Assembly: GCA_934717555.1 (NCBI GenBank)
Contig: CAKUYY010000005.1
Coordinates: 3,711-67,710, forward strand
Origin: an uncultured Clostridium sp.
Lineage (GTDB): Bacteria > Bacillota > Clostridia > Oscillospirales > Acutalibacteraceae
Reading direction: 5' to 3'
DNA: 64,000 nt
The notes under the pieces were generated by a model. That model was not told the origin of the DNA. It did no database searches and saw only the letters and a list, made by a program, of their open reading frames with translations. This document shows, piece by piece, positions 1-7,710 of the stretch; the stretch's first letter is position 1, and each line of letters opens with the position of its first letter. The position numbers and the translations under genes are program-made.

Positions 1-984
1 CTTTGATATGAGAAAATGAGCAACCGTTGTAGCTCCCAATCCGCCTTCGATTTGCGACCACACCGTCGGCATAGTAAGTCCGTATGTAAAAAAAGTTTCA
101 TTTATCGAGAGCTTTTTTCTGAATAACAAAACATCGGCATCTTTAAAGTAGAAACGCTCCCCTTGCTTTATGATATACGTTTTTCCAATAGTGCTTGTAG
201 CTGAAACGATAATATCTCCTGCTTGTACTTGTTCTTCTTTTGGCCTGCTATTATAAAATTCTTCGGATACAAAAAATTCATTGGATAGTGGTTCTCCATT
301 GGCTAGTTGAACCATATCTCTGACGCGAATAAATGGAATGTTCCCATCTGTTTTCCACTCTGATTTTAAGATACGTTTACTCGATGAAATTAAAAATATA
401 TTTTCCATTAAATCCACTGGCCATCTGCAGTGGTCGATATCGTCTTCACCAAACATCTCAATAAACCGCGCCTGCACCAGGGCATCCGTTTCGGTGAGCA
501 GTTTCTGATAGGCCTGCAAGGTGTCATTGATAGACCACAGCACCTCGGCCAGCTTCTTTTGCTCATCCATGGGCGGGAGGTCAAAGGTGTAGTTTTTCAG
601 ATTTTCCCACTTGACCCGGGGGGACAGAGAACCCGCTGATTTACCCATGGCAAATTCAAACCGATTGTCATTCTGAATGATGAAGGGAAGCAATTCCGGC
701 AAAAGCAGTTCCTCTTTGGCACGGATCACCGTAATGTCGCCGGAGCAGATGCCGTCAAAGGGGGCCTGTGCCGCCTTTTTCAAATAGGCACGTCTGCGGC
801 CGAAGAGCATATCTCCCTTGTGGAACCGTTTGGTAAAAGTGTTATCGGTATCCATATCCCAGTTGGAAAGCGTGACGTCTCCCGGAGTGATATGCTCCAG
901 GCCCACAATGGGTATACCGGTCTTATCATCCTTGTATGTTTCGCGGCTCTCCACCGCCACATCTCCCAATTTTATCTGTGACAC
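1..984 (-). CDS. hsdS: Type I restriction-modification specificity subunit HsdS (partial, 3' end beyond the window)
   Basis: The protein would choose the DNA target of a type I methylase complex by binding each half of a split recognition site with one target recognition domain (TRD). The frame opens at a GTG eight bases after GGAGGT and one base after the hsdM stop, and stays open for 328 codons to the window edge. The first TRD covers about residues 1-135. It ends in the usual LPPMDEQKK motif followed by a spacer helix (about 137-178, ending RFIEMFGE). The second TRD starts near residue 190 (WPVDLMENIF). Base composition turns clearly more AT-rich from about position 417 to 1, exactly where the second TRD begins, which suggests domain exchange. 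Typical HsdS proteins are about 400 residues, so roughly 70-100 residues are missing. The family call is firm; the target sequence is unknown. Confidence 0.93.
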   Translation of the reverse strand, partial: MSQIKLGDVAVESRETYKDDKTGIPIVGLEHITPGDVTLSNWDMDTDNTFTKRFHKGDMLFGRRRAYLKKAAQAPFDGICSGDITVIRAKEELLLPELLPFIIQNDNRFEFAMGKSAGSLSPRVKWENLKNYTFDLPPMDEQKKLAEVLWSINDTLQAYQKLLTETDALVQARFIEMFGEDDIDHCRWPVDLMENIFLISSSKRILKSEWKTDGNIPFIRVRDMVQLANGEPLSNEFFVSEEFYNSRPKEEQVQAGDIIVSATSTIGKTYIIKQGERFYFKDADVLLFRKKLSINETFFTYGLTMPTVWSQIEGGLGATTVAHFLISK

Positions 985-985
985 A

Positions 986-2467
986 TCACTCACCTCCCAT
1001 CAGCGTGTTCAGAGCGTTGTAATTCTCCCACAGTTCTGCGGAAGCCGCACACCAGTCTTCATAGCGTTCCTGGGTTGTGCCAATCGAAACAGGCGCCGCT
1101 GTGGAAGCCGGGTCTTTTACATACAGCGGAATACTGAGAGCAAACCCATTTTTCTCAATTTCCCGGATGGACACCTTTTTGGCAATGGCACCATCGGTCT
1201 GAAATTCCCTGTAGGCCTTCTCGATGGTCTCGATATGGGACGGCTCCAGAAAACTTTCGGCGTTCTTTCGGGTCACCTCGTTCACGGCGTTGATGAACAG
1301 CACATGCCCCTTGTGGCTGTCCGGCTTTTTGGTTCGGCAGATGACGATGCAAGCCTCCATAGGGGAATTGTAAAAGAGATTGGGCCCCAGGCCGATGACG
1401 CACTCCAGCAAATCGGAGCGCACCAGCTTTTCCCGCATATCCTTCTCCTCGTTGCGGAACAGCACCCCATGAGGAAAAAGGACCGCGCACCGGCCGGTGT
1501 CGTTTTCCATACTTTTCAAAATATGCTGGAAGAACGCATAGTCGGCGCGGCCCTGGGGCGGAACCCCCAGAAAGTTTCTGCCGTATTGGTCCGCCTCAAA
1601 GGCTTTGCGGTTCCACTGGCTGATGGAATAGGGCGGATTGGCCAGTACCACATCAAACTGTTTCAGCCGCCCGCCCTCCACAAAGGCCGGAGCCGCGAGG
1701 GTGTCTCCGTTGACAATGTGGAAATCCTCAATGCCGTGGAGGAATAGGTTCATGCGCCCGATGGAGCAGGTCAGCGCATTGAACTCCTGGCCATAAAGAG
1801 AGACATTGCGCCACTCCTTGTGCTGTTCTTTGAGATAGGCAACGGAAGAAACCAGCATACCGGCACTGCCACAGGTAGGATCATAGATGGATTCTCCCGG
1901 ACGAGGCTCCAGCAATTCTGCCATCAGGTGCACTACCGTCCGGTTTGTATAGAATTCCTGAGCGGTGTGGCCGCTGTCGTCAGCAAACTTCTTGATAAGA
2001 TATTCATAGCCGCGCCCTAATTCATCCTCCGGACAGTTTGCCAGCGAAAGTGTCTGTGTGCTGAAATGCTCCAGCATATCTTTCAGCAGACGATCGGGAA
2101 GCCGGCGCTTGTTGGTCCAGGTGCCGTCCCCGAAAATGCCGTGGAGCTTATCCGGATTCGCTTTCTCAATAGCGCGGAAAGCATCCTGGATTGCCTTGCC
2201 TACATCTTGTGTGACATTGCGCACAGCGTTCCAGTGGGCGTCTTTGGGGAGGACAAAGCTGTGAGTTTCCTCCCAGCTGTCTGCCTCGGGCCCGTTTTCC
2301 TGAATTGCCTTTGCGGTCTCCTCCTCATACACATCGTTGAGACGCTTGAAGAATAAAAGCGGAAAGATGTACTGTTTGTAGGAACCGGCGTCGATGTGGT
2401 TGCGAAGGAGAACGGCTGAACCCCACAGATAAGACTCCAGTTCCTCCTGGGTAATCTGCTTACTCAT
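986..2467 (-). CDS. hsdM: Type I restriction-modification DNA methyltransferase subunit HsdM
   Basis: This is an N6-adenine DNA methyltransferase subunit. It has the N-terminal HsdM helical domain (LFFKRLNDVYEEE), then the SAM-binding motif YDPTCGSAGM (about 195-204) and the catalytic NPPY (about 277-280). At 493 residues its length is normal for HsdM. ATG 2467 was preferred to ATG 2473 because it sits eight bases from GGAGG, whereas 2473 is only two bases away. The gene overlaps the end of the upstream fusion gene by 8 bp and hsdS follows one base after its stop, so all three should be translationally coupled. The motif usually read EFYTPR is EFYTNR here. The catalytic residues are intact. 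It is a diverged paralogue of the HsdM half of its upstream neighbour, not a recent copy. Confidence 0.95.
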   Translation of the reverse strand: MSKQITQEELESYLWGSAVLLRNHIDAGSYKQYIFPLLFFKRLNDVYEEETAKAIQENGPEADSWEETHSFVLPKDAHWNAVRNVTQDVGKAIQDAFRAIEKANPDKLHGIFGDGTWTNKRRLPDRLLKDMLEHFSTQTLSLANCPEDELGRGYEYLIKKFADDSGHTAQEFYTNRTVVHLMAELLEPRPGESIYDPTCGSAGMLVSSVAYLKEQHKEWRNVSLYGQEFNALTCSIGRMNLFLHGIEDFHIVNGDTLAAPAFVEGGRLKQFDVVLANPPYSISQWNRKAFEADQYGRNFLGVPPQGRADYAFFQHILKSMENDTGRCAVLFPHGVLFRNEEKDMREKLVRSDLLECVIGLGPNLFYNSPMEACIVICRTKKPDSHKGHVLFINAVNEVTRKNAESFLEPSHIETIEKAYREFQTDGAIAKKVSIREIEKNGFALSIPLYVKDPASTAAPVSIGTTQERYEDWCAASAELWENYNALNTLMGGE

Positions 2468-4877
2468 GGACATAACCTCCTTCCATCAGCAATTTCCGCA
2501 TTTTAGCTTCCGCGGTACGGACGGCCTCCAGTGCGGCGAAGTAGTTCTGGCGAACCACGGCAGGAGGAATGGTTTCCTGCTTTTTCCGTTCAATATATCG
2601 CTTAACACTCAGGTCAAAACCGCCATCTTCCACGTCTTTCAGCGTGACAACTTTGCATCGCTCGATGACATCGGTGTAGTTGCTGTACAGGTCATACAGT
2701 GTCTGGATGTTGGCCGGCGAGAGCTCGTTTTGCGCCCGTTTTGGGGTATAGACCCCAGAGCCGTCAATCAGGCAGATGCGCCCCTTGTGGGTGTGGCTCT
2801 TCTTGTTGTTCAAGTAGAGGATACAGGCCGATACACCGGTGCTGTAAAATACACCGCTGGCCAGGGTGATGACGGCTTCCAACTTATCCGAAAGCACCAG
2901 CTGCTTGCGCATTTCGCCCTCTTTACCAGAATGGAAGAGCACGCCCTGAGGAAGCACTACAGCACAGCGACCATTTTTCGGATCCATGGATTTGACCATG
3001 TGCTGAAGCCAGGCGAAGTCTGCATTGGAGTCCGTCGGGCAGCCCCACAGATTTCGCCCATATTGGTCCGATTCAAACTGAGCAGATCCCCACTTGGCCA
3101 TGCCGAAGGGAGGATTGGCAAGCACACAGTCAAAAGTTTTGATTCTGCCGCGTTCCAGAAACAGCGGATTGCGAAGCGTGTCTCCCTGTTTAACTTGAAC
3201 ATCTTTCGCGCCGTGAAGATACAAATTCATGCGGGCAATGGCAGACGTAGACAGGTTGTTCTCCTGACCGTAGATTCTACCATAGGCAAGGCGGTCATTG
3301 TGCATGTGGCGGATTGCCTCGATTAACATCCCACCAGTGCCGCAGGCAGGATCGTATACGGTTTCTCCGGGCTGCGGGTCAAGCAGATTGACCATCAGCT
3401 TCACAATGGTACGGGGCGTGTAAAACTCGCCAGCGTTTTTCTTGGAAAGGTCTGCAAACTTTTTGATGAGGAATTCGTAGCTGTCGCCCATAATGTCTGC
3501 GGAGTAATCTTTGTTGCCGACCCGGATGCTGGACATGTGCTCGATCAGATTTTTGAGCCGCTCATCAGACAGCTTGTTCTTATCTGTCCAGGTGGCATCG
3601 TCAAAGCTGCTGAATACACCGGACAGGGTATCAGGATTTGCTTTCTCAATCCCGGTCATAGCGTTTACGATGGCCTTGCCGACATCCTTGGTTACCTTGC
3701 GGACGTCTTCCCAATGACAGCCATCGGGAATGACAAAGGAGTGCATTTCCTCGGCCTCTGCATATTCCACATCACCGCCGGAAAACGCCAGTGCATCTGC
3801 GTATTCCTCGTCATAAACATCCGAAATTCTCTTAAAAAAGAGAATGGGGGTTACATAGCTTTTGTACTCATCCTGGTTGATGGGACCGCGTAAGATGTTG
3901 CAGGCCTCAAACAAATGGTTGAAAAGCTTCTTGCTTGTGGTTTCTTCCATTTCAGCTTCAGTGGATCGTACATCTTCCTCTGCAGCCTGCACGGCATTTT
4001 CGATTAGGGTGGCACGGTCTTCTCCGGACACCTTTCGAGTCTCATCCCGCTTGACCGGAATAGGAAGGTTCCGCATATGTCTCTCCATCACGGGAGTATA
4101 TTTGTTTTCGAACTCTATCAGGATTTGAAGCAGCCGCTCGTCCAGAAAGGTCAAGGCATGTTTGCGAATGTCCGCCGGAATACCATAGTAGGCCTCCGAA
4201 ACACCGCCGCAGATGGCTGCCAAGGTATCACTATCTCCGCCGATGGAAATGGCGTTTCGGATGGCATCTTCAAAACCGGTGGATTCAAAGAAGGCCATCA
4301 ATGCCTGAGGGACTGTATCTTGGCAGGTTTCATTGAAACGGTAAGTTGACCTGATGCCGTCGAGCGTAAAGTTCAGCAGGTAGTAGTTCTGCTCGATATA
4401 ATCCCGGATTTCCAAAATACTGCTTCCGGTTCGGGCCATGTAAATGGCGGCTGCGGTAGCCTCAGCACCTTTTAACCCCTCTGGATGGTTATGGGTCACC
4501 TCGGTAATTTTTCGGGAAAGCAGCTTTGCTTCCTCCAGACTGCTGGCCGCAAAGCCGGCAGCGCTGACCCGCATGGCAGCTCCGTTTCCGAAGCTGTTAT
4601 AGGGGTGCGGATCATCTGAAAATACCCACTTGGAGAACGCTGTGCCATATCCGCAGCCCGGATAATTTCTGCCTATGGACTGCATGTACTCCACGGATTT
4701 TTGCGAAAGATTGCTATAATCCGGGGCGCTCTCCAAAATTGCCTTTGCCAATGCTAATGTCATGACGCTGTCATCGGTGGCAAAGCACTTATAGGTGAGA
4801 AAGTCAAAATCTTTGGTTTTAATATTGTTCCATTCAAAACGGGAACCTACGAGATCCCCAATGATTGCTCCTAGCAT
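2460..4877 (-). CDS. ADP-ribosylglycohydrolase-HsdM fusion protein
   Basis: One 805-residue frame joins two enzymes. Residues 1 to about 270 are an ADP-ribosylglycohydrolase (DraG/ARH fold) with the metal-binding signatures GDLVGS (7-12), TDDS (34-37), GNGAAMR (97-103) and GGDSDT (213-218). This family hydrolyses ADP-ribose from modified macromolecules using two magnesium ions. After a charged linker (about 276-318) comes a complete HsdM, with LFFKRISDVYDEE, EFYTPR, the SAM motif YDPACGTGGM (508-517) and catalytic NPPF (588-591). ATG 4877 is chosen over the upstream ATG at 4940 because AAGGAG precedes it by nine bases and ARH proteins normally begin MLGAIIGD. Both halves look catalytically intact, so this is not a decayed joint. 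It overlaps the second hsdM by 8 bp. The role of the glycohydrolase half in a restriction-type operon is unknown; reversing ADP-ribosylation made by a phage or by a toxin is only a guess. Confidence 0.9.
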   Translation of the reverse strand: MLGAIIGDLVGSRFEWNNIKTKDFDFLTYKCFATDDSVMTLALAKAILESAPDYSNLSQKSVEYMQSIGRNYPGCGYGTAFSKWVFSDDPHPYNSFGNGAAMRVSAAGFAASSLEEAKLLSRKITEVTHNHPEGLKGAEATAAAIYMARTGSSILEIRDYIEQNYYLLNFTLDGIRSTYRFNETCQDTVPQALMAFFESTGFEDAIRNAISIGGDSDTLAAICGGVSEAYYGIPADIRKHALTFLDERLLQILIEFENKYTPVMERHMRNLPIPVKRDETRKVSGEDRATLIENAVQAAEEDVRSTEAEMEETTSKKLFNHLFEACNILRGPINQDEYKSYVTPILFFKRISDVYDEEYADALAFSGGDVEYAEAEEMHSFVIPDGCHWEDVRKVTKDVGKAIVNAMTGIEKANPDTLSGVFSSFDDATWTDKNKLSDERLKNLIEHMSSIRVGNKDYSADIMGDSYEFLIKKFADLSKKNAGEFYTPRTIVKLMVNLLDPQPGETVYDPACGTGGMLIEAIRHMHNDRLAYGRIYGQENNLSTSAIARMNLYLHGAKDVQVKQGDTLRNPLFLERGRIKTFDCVLANPPFGMAKWGSAQFESDQYGRNLWGCPTDSNADFAWLQHMVKSMDPKNGRCAVVLPQGVLFHSGKEGEMRKQLVLSDKLEAVITLASGVFYSTGVSACILYLNNKKSHTHKGRICLIDGSGVYTPKRAQNELSPANIQTLYDLYSNYTDVIERCKVVTLKDVEDGGFDLSVKRYIERKKQETIPPAVVRQNYFAALEAVRTAEAKMRKLLMEGGYVHE

Positions 4878-4890
4878 AATTTCTGTCTCC

Positions 4891-4953
4891 TTATGCGGAC
4901 TCTTTATGATGCTGCATGAATAGGATATAGCATTTGTCACCTACATTCATCAC
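4891..4953 (-). CDS. Possible 20-residue leader peptide between the first two operon genes
   Basis: A GTG-started frame of 20 codons lies in the 91-bp gap between the methyltransferase-TRD gene and the ARH-HsdM gene. It has an unusually good GGAGG nine bases upstream, and its stop overlaps the start of the next ribosome binding site region. The predicted peptide begins VMNVGDKCYILF. It could couple translation across the gap or be the remnant of a deleted gene. Nothing in it is recognised. Confidence 0.3.
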   Translation of the reverse strand: MMNVGDKCYILFMQHHKESA

Positions 4954-4968
4954 GGGGCGATTCCTCCT

Positions 4969-6579
4969 TCAAAAAGTCTGAAGCTTGGTGAGAACTTTAG
5001 TCCAACGTTTTTCAGCTGCAGCTACAGTTTCTTTGTAGTTCGTCAGTTCTTCGAGGTACTCCTTGACCACCGCTTTCTGTGTGTCTAGCAGGGGGATGGG
5101 AACTTCCAAAACTTTCAGATCCCGATAGCTGATATTCATCACAGTCGTGCCTTGTTGGGCGCTGCTAATGAGCTTGTTACCGATAGGGCTATCCAAGAAA
5201 ATTTTCAAGTAGATGCTGTCGAGCATCTTGGCGTCTGGCCGGATTACGATCAAATTGGACGAGGCGATACATGGATAACTCTGTGAGTGAAACACAGCGG
5301 TTCGAATTGCGGTTCCCCTGGCAGGAAGAAGTACATCCCCCTCTTGCAGCAGATAGTTGAATACTTTACGTTCCTCTTCCTGCAAGTGCTCCAACCCGGC
5401 GTAGTCAATTTCATAATCGCCTATATTGGAGATGTTCACTATACCGATGTTACCGGATGGATCTTTCTTGGTTATGGCTTTGCCACGGAATACCTCTGCA
5501 ACATTCCCAATCATATCTTTCCGGAGGTTAGAACTTTGATAGTTCTGATAGTCCTCGTCTTGTTGCGCAAAAATCTGATCAATGTTCCAGTCTCCTTGTT
5601 CTTCCAGCTCGGACAGCATGACAAAGGTATCGTCTTTCACTTCTAGTGATGTGACCGCCTCTCGGCGGGTCTTCTTGGAAGAAGAGTATCTCCGGACAAC
5701 AATATCAGTGTCGTCGTACGGCCGATTGTTTTCGAGGTCCAGTAGATAGACCTTAATGCCGCAATATGATATGGTCCCTTCAGGAAGTTCTCCAATTTCC
5801 CTAATGGTATAAGTCGTCTGAACAAACTGTCGAAGATCGCTAATCTTTCCAGACGCAAAGGTGATTCGGCCTGGAAGAGTAATCACCAGGCGACCGCCAT
5901 CATTCAAGTGGAGCAATAGATTCTCTAGTGCAACCATCTCGAATTCTCTACATATAAAGTTTGGGTCGTCTGACAGCATCCGGCCGCCAAAGTTCGGACA
6001 GGCAAAGATAAGATCGAATCGGCTGTTTGTGAACTCATAGCGGTAAATGTCAGATATAATGACTTCCACATTATCATATTTTCCGAAGATGTTTTCTAAG
6101 ACTCGGGCATAAATCATGTTTTGAGTCGTAAGCACAAACTTCGAGTTAATGTTCTCATCAATTATAGACTGCAAGTTTGGGACAAACTTTTCGGCCTCGG
6201 CGATGAGAACCGTTTGGGGGTGGAAGACAAAACGATCTGTGTAGACATTTACCAACGCTTTGGGGAGCAAAGGCTTCTTGGATGTTGATAATATTTGAGC
6301 CATGAGTCCTTCCAAATCAGCATGTCGGACCTGATCGATACTCTTGTAGACAAGAATAAAATGTTCCTTGTCACGGAAAGGATTTCTGATATTTAGTTTG
6401 TCGGCGGATTCCAACAAGGAAATATAAAGCTCATCGTCAGTGGCCTTAGCGTTCTGGTTTTGGAATCGTTTCTTGACTTTATCTATCAGAACGATCGCAG
6501 CAATGCTATCATCATGCGCGACTGCACTTCTGATCACATTCCAGTAGGCTGGGAGTTTATTTTGAACGTCGCTTCTCAT
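4969..6579 (-). CDS. Divergent N6-methyltransferase-like protein with C-terminal HsdS-type TRD
   Basis: This is the first gene of the operon and encodes 536 residues. The N-terminal ~300 residues resemble an HsdM core, with a DLIFACPNFGG segment (about 189-199) where the catalytic NPPY/F motif is expected. No DPxCGSG-type SAM motif is visible. Residues from about 352 to the end look like one TRD half of HsdS (IGNVAEVFRGKAI at its start, the VPIPLLDTQKAVVKEYLEEL spacer pattern near the end). Methylase and specificity functions are thus on one chain, as in type IIG or IIL enzymes, but with altered catalytic residues and no nuclease domain. ATG 6579 was preferred to ATG 6588, which abuts the GGAGG. 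It may be a DNA-targeting sensor or a partner subunit rather than an active methylase; that is inference. Confidence 0.75.
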   Translation of the reverse strand: MRSDVQNKLPAYWNVIRSAVAHDDSIAAIVLIDKVKKRFQNQNAKATDDELYISLLESADKLNIRNPFRDKEHFILVYKSIDQVRHADLEGLMAQILSTSKKPLLPKALVNVYTDRFVFHPQTVLIAEAEKFVPNLQSIIDENINSKFVLTTQNMIYARVLENIFGKYDNVEVIISDIYRYEFTNSRFDLIFACPNFGGRMLSDDPNFICREFEMVALENLLLHLNDGGRLVITLPGRITFASGKISDLRQFVQTTYTIREIGELPEGTISYCGIKVYLLDLENNRPYDDTDIVVRRYSSSKKTRREAVTSLEVKDDTFVMLSELEEQGDWNIDQIFAQQDEDYQNYQSSNLRKDMIGNVAEVFRGKAITKKDPSGNIGIVNISNIGDYEIDYAGLEHLQEEERKVFNYLLQEGDVLLPARGTAIRTAVFHSQSYPCIASSNLIVIRPDAKMLDSIYLKIFLDSPIGNKLISSAQQGTTVMNISYRDLKVLEVPIPLLDTQKAVVKEYLEELTNYKETVAAAEKRWTKVLTKLQTF

Positions 6580-6613
6580 CGTTTTCATCCTCCTACTTCT
6601 GATCTTTGAGTGT

Positions 6614-6642
6614 ATTGTACCATGATTTCACACACACGTCAA
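6614..6642 (-). promoter_or_regulatory. Promoter of the restriction-type operon
   Basis: On the minus strand TTGACG (6642-6637) and TACAAT (6619-6614) are separated by exactly 17 bp, and the first gene starts about 35 bp downstream. This is a strong housekeeping sigma-type promoter for the whole operon. Confidence 0.8.
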
Positions 6643-6649
6643 CCGTGAG

Positions 6650-6681
6650 CATTATTTTGGTATGTAAGTACTAAAATAATG
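6650..6681. repeat. Palindrome just upstream of the operon promoter
   Basis: Two 13-base arms (6650-6662 and 6669-6681, core CATTATTTT-GTA) form an inverted repeat with one mismatch and a 6-base spacer. It ends 8 bp upstream of the -35 box. The geometry fits an operator for a dimeric regulator, although no regulator gene is adjacent. Confidence 0.45.
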
Positions 6682-6800
6682 TTTTGCTTTATAAAACTAC
6701 TACTTTACAATTCTGCAAGCAGATTACATAGACGAGACGAAAAAGCGGCTACTCATCACTCTAAAGGAGAAATCTATTCCTTTCTGTCTTATCATATGAA

Positions 6801-6830
6801 AAAGGGTTGTCCCAAACAGGACAGCCCTTT
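6801..6830. terminator. Bidirectional hairpin terminator
   Basis: A 12-bp stem (6801-6812 with 6819-6830, one G-U pair) with a 6-base loop is flanked by A and T runs, so it can stop transcription from either side. It separates the defence operon from the element debris to the right. Confidence 0.75.
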
Positions 6831-6887
6831 TTCTACCATCTTTAATTTTTTGCCTCACTCCTTGCTTCGATCAGAAAATCTGTTTTC

Positions 6888-7028
6888 CTAGGTTGTCAGT
6901 TCCTTCTGCTCCTGTTCGCTGGCGTAGAATTTTTGAATCTCAGGTACAAGAAACCGAGAGAAGGAATCAATGATGGACTGCGGCAGTTCGATTGTGTATG
7001 GGTTCTGATGTTTTTCTTGGCTGGCCAT
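6888..7028 (-). CDS. Small conserved-looking protein of mobile-element type
   Basis: A 46-residue frame beginning MASQEKHQNPYTIELPQSII. From memory it resembles short proteins carried in clostridial integrative elements, with the pattern PYTIELPQ-I-DSF-RFLVPEI. No domain is named here. It has no strong ribosome binding site and ends about 60 bp before the bidirectional terminator. It is read as a leftover of an integrated element; a database search would settle whether it is full length. Confidence 0.45.
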   Translation of the reverse strand: MASQEKHQNPYTIELPQSIIDSFSRFLVPEIQKFYASEQEQKELTT

Positions 7029-7076
7029 GGTGAGTTGCCCCAATAGCAAAACCTTTGCGGCTCAACTCAGCCCATC

Positions 7077-7169
7077 TCACACTCCTTCCCGGAAGATACA
7101 CAGCTGCCAAATATTGTGCCACTGTCCAGAACGAGTGTGGGCGATTTCAAAACCTGCGGATTTTCTCAT
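7077..7169 (-). CDS. Possible 30-residue ORF with its ribosome binding site inside a hairpin
   Basis: The frame begins MRKSAGFEIAHTRSGQW and follows AAGGGAG by five bases. That site is the 3' arm of the inverted repeat at 7175-7222, so folding of the transcript would hide it. The product is not recognised. Together with the neighbouring small ORFs it is probably part of mobile-element debris. Confidence 0.3.
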   Translation of the reverse strand: MRKSAGFEIAHTRSGQWHNIWQLCIFREGV

Positions 7170-7174
7170 AGTAC

Positions 7175-7222
7175 TCCCTTCCCATCTGGGCTTTTCTCAT
7201 GAAACCCCCAGATGGGAAGGGA
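7175..7222. repeat. Perfect 16-bp inverted repeat, 16-base loop
   Basis: The arms 7175-7190 and 7207-7222 (core CCCTTCCCATCTGGG) pair perfectly. No T run follows on either strand, so it is not a standard terminator. On the minus strand its 3' arm contains the candidate ribosome binding site of the 30-residue ORF at 7077-7169. Confidence 0.6.
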
Positions 7223-7278
7223 ACGAATCGAATGATACTGGATAAGTTGGTCAAGCGCCTGTTGAATTAACAGCTTCG

Positions 7279-7515
7279 TTAAGGGGATTTGGGCAGTACT
7301 GCGTGTTCATCTGCACCTGCATGTATCTCAGCGGCCTTGACACTACTGAAATTGTAGCCATGACGTTTACAAAATTTGCGATAGCGCTCAGTGAAGGCAG
7401 CAAGACTCTGACTGCACACACAGTCCAGATGCCAGAAAGCCTCAGCAAAATCGACCCATTTCTGGCTGCCATCCTCCCGTGCAGGGCTTTTAATATGGTT
7501 TAGAAAGCCGTCCAT
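7279..7515 (-). CDS. Unrecognised 78-residue protein, probably from an integrative element
   Basis: The frame begins MDGFLNHIKSPAREDGSQKW and continues with an aromatic and Cys-containing stretch (FAEAFWHLDCVC) and a basic region (ERYRKFCKRHGYN). The composition looks like real coding sequence, unlike the overlapping frames on the plus strand. No clear ribosome binding site precedes it. It lies among other small minus-strand frames between the defence operon and ogt. No function can be assigned. Confidence 0.4.
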   Translation of the reverse strand: MDGFLNHIKSPAREDGSQKWVDFAEAFWHLDCVCSQSLAAFTERYRKFCKRHGYNFSSVKAAEIHAGADEHAVLPKSP

Positions 7516-7647
7516 TTCTCATTGCCGATTCCATCAGTTTCGTGACTCGAACATACTTCATTGTTCTTGCAGTTGCCAGACCGCAAGCTTATGTTACAAC
7601 ATAAGCAGTTTTTCTTTCTTCATCATCCGCATTTGCCTTCTTTTGAA

Positions 7648-7666
7648 CCACTCGCCATGCGAGTGG
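7648..7666 (+). terminator. Small hairpin, possible terminator
   Basis: An 8-bp GC-rich stem (CCACTCGC with GCGAGTGG) and 3-base loop is followed by a T-rich stretch on the plus strand. Confidence 0.35.
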
Positions 7667-7681
7667 CTTTCTTTATACAAG

Positions 7682-7710
7682 AAAAGAGCGCGGGAACTCC
7701 GCGCTCTTTT
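7682..7710. terminator. Bidirectional hairpin terminator
   Basis: A 12-bp stem (7682-7693 with 7699-7710) has a GAACT loop and carries A4/T4 at its ends. It would isolate ogt-alkA from the element debris. Confidence 0.65.

Noticed and set aside
818..1747. A 309-codon plus-strand frame across hsdS and hsdM
   Set aside because: It overlaps two well-supported minus-strand genes and looks like their complement, not a third gene.
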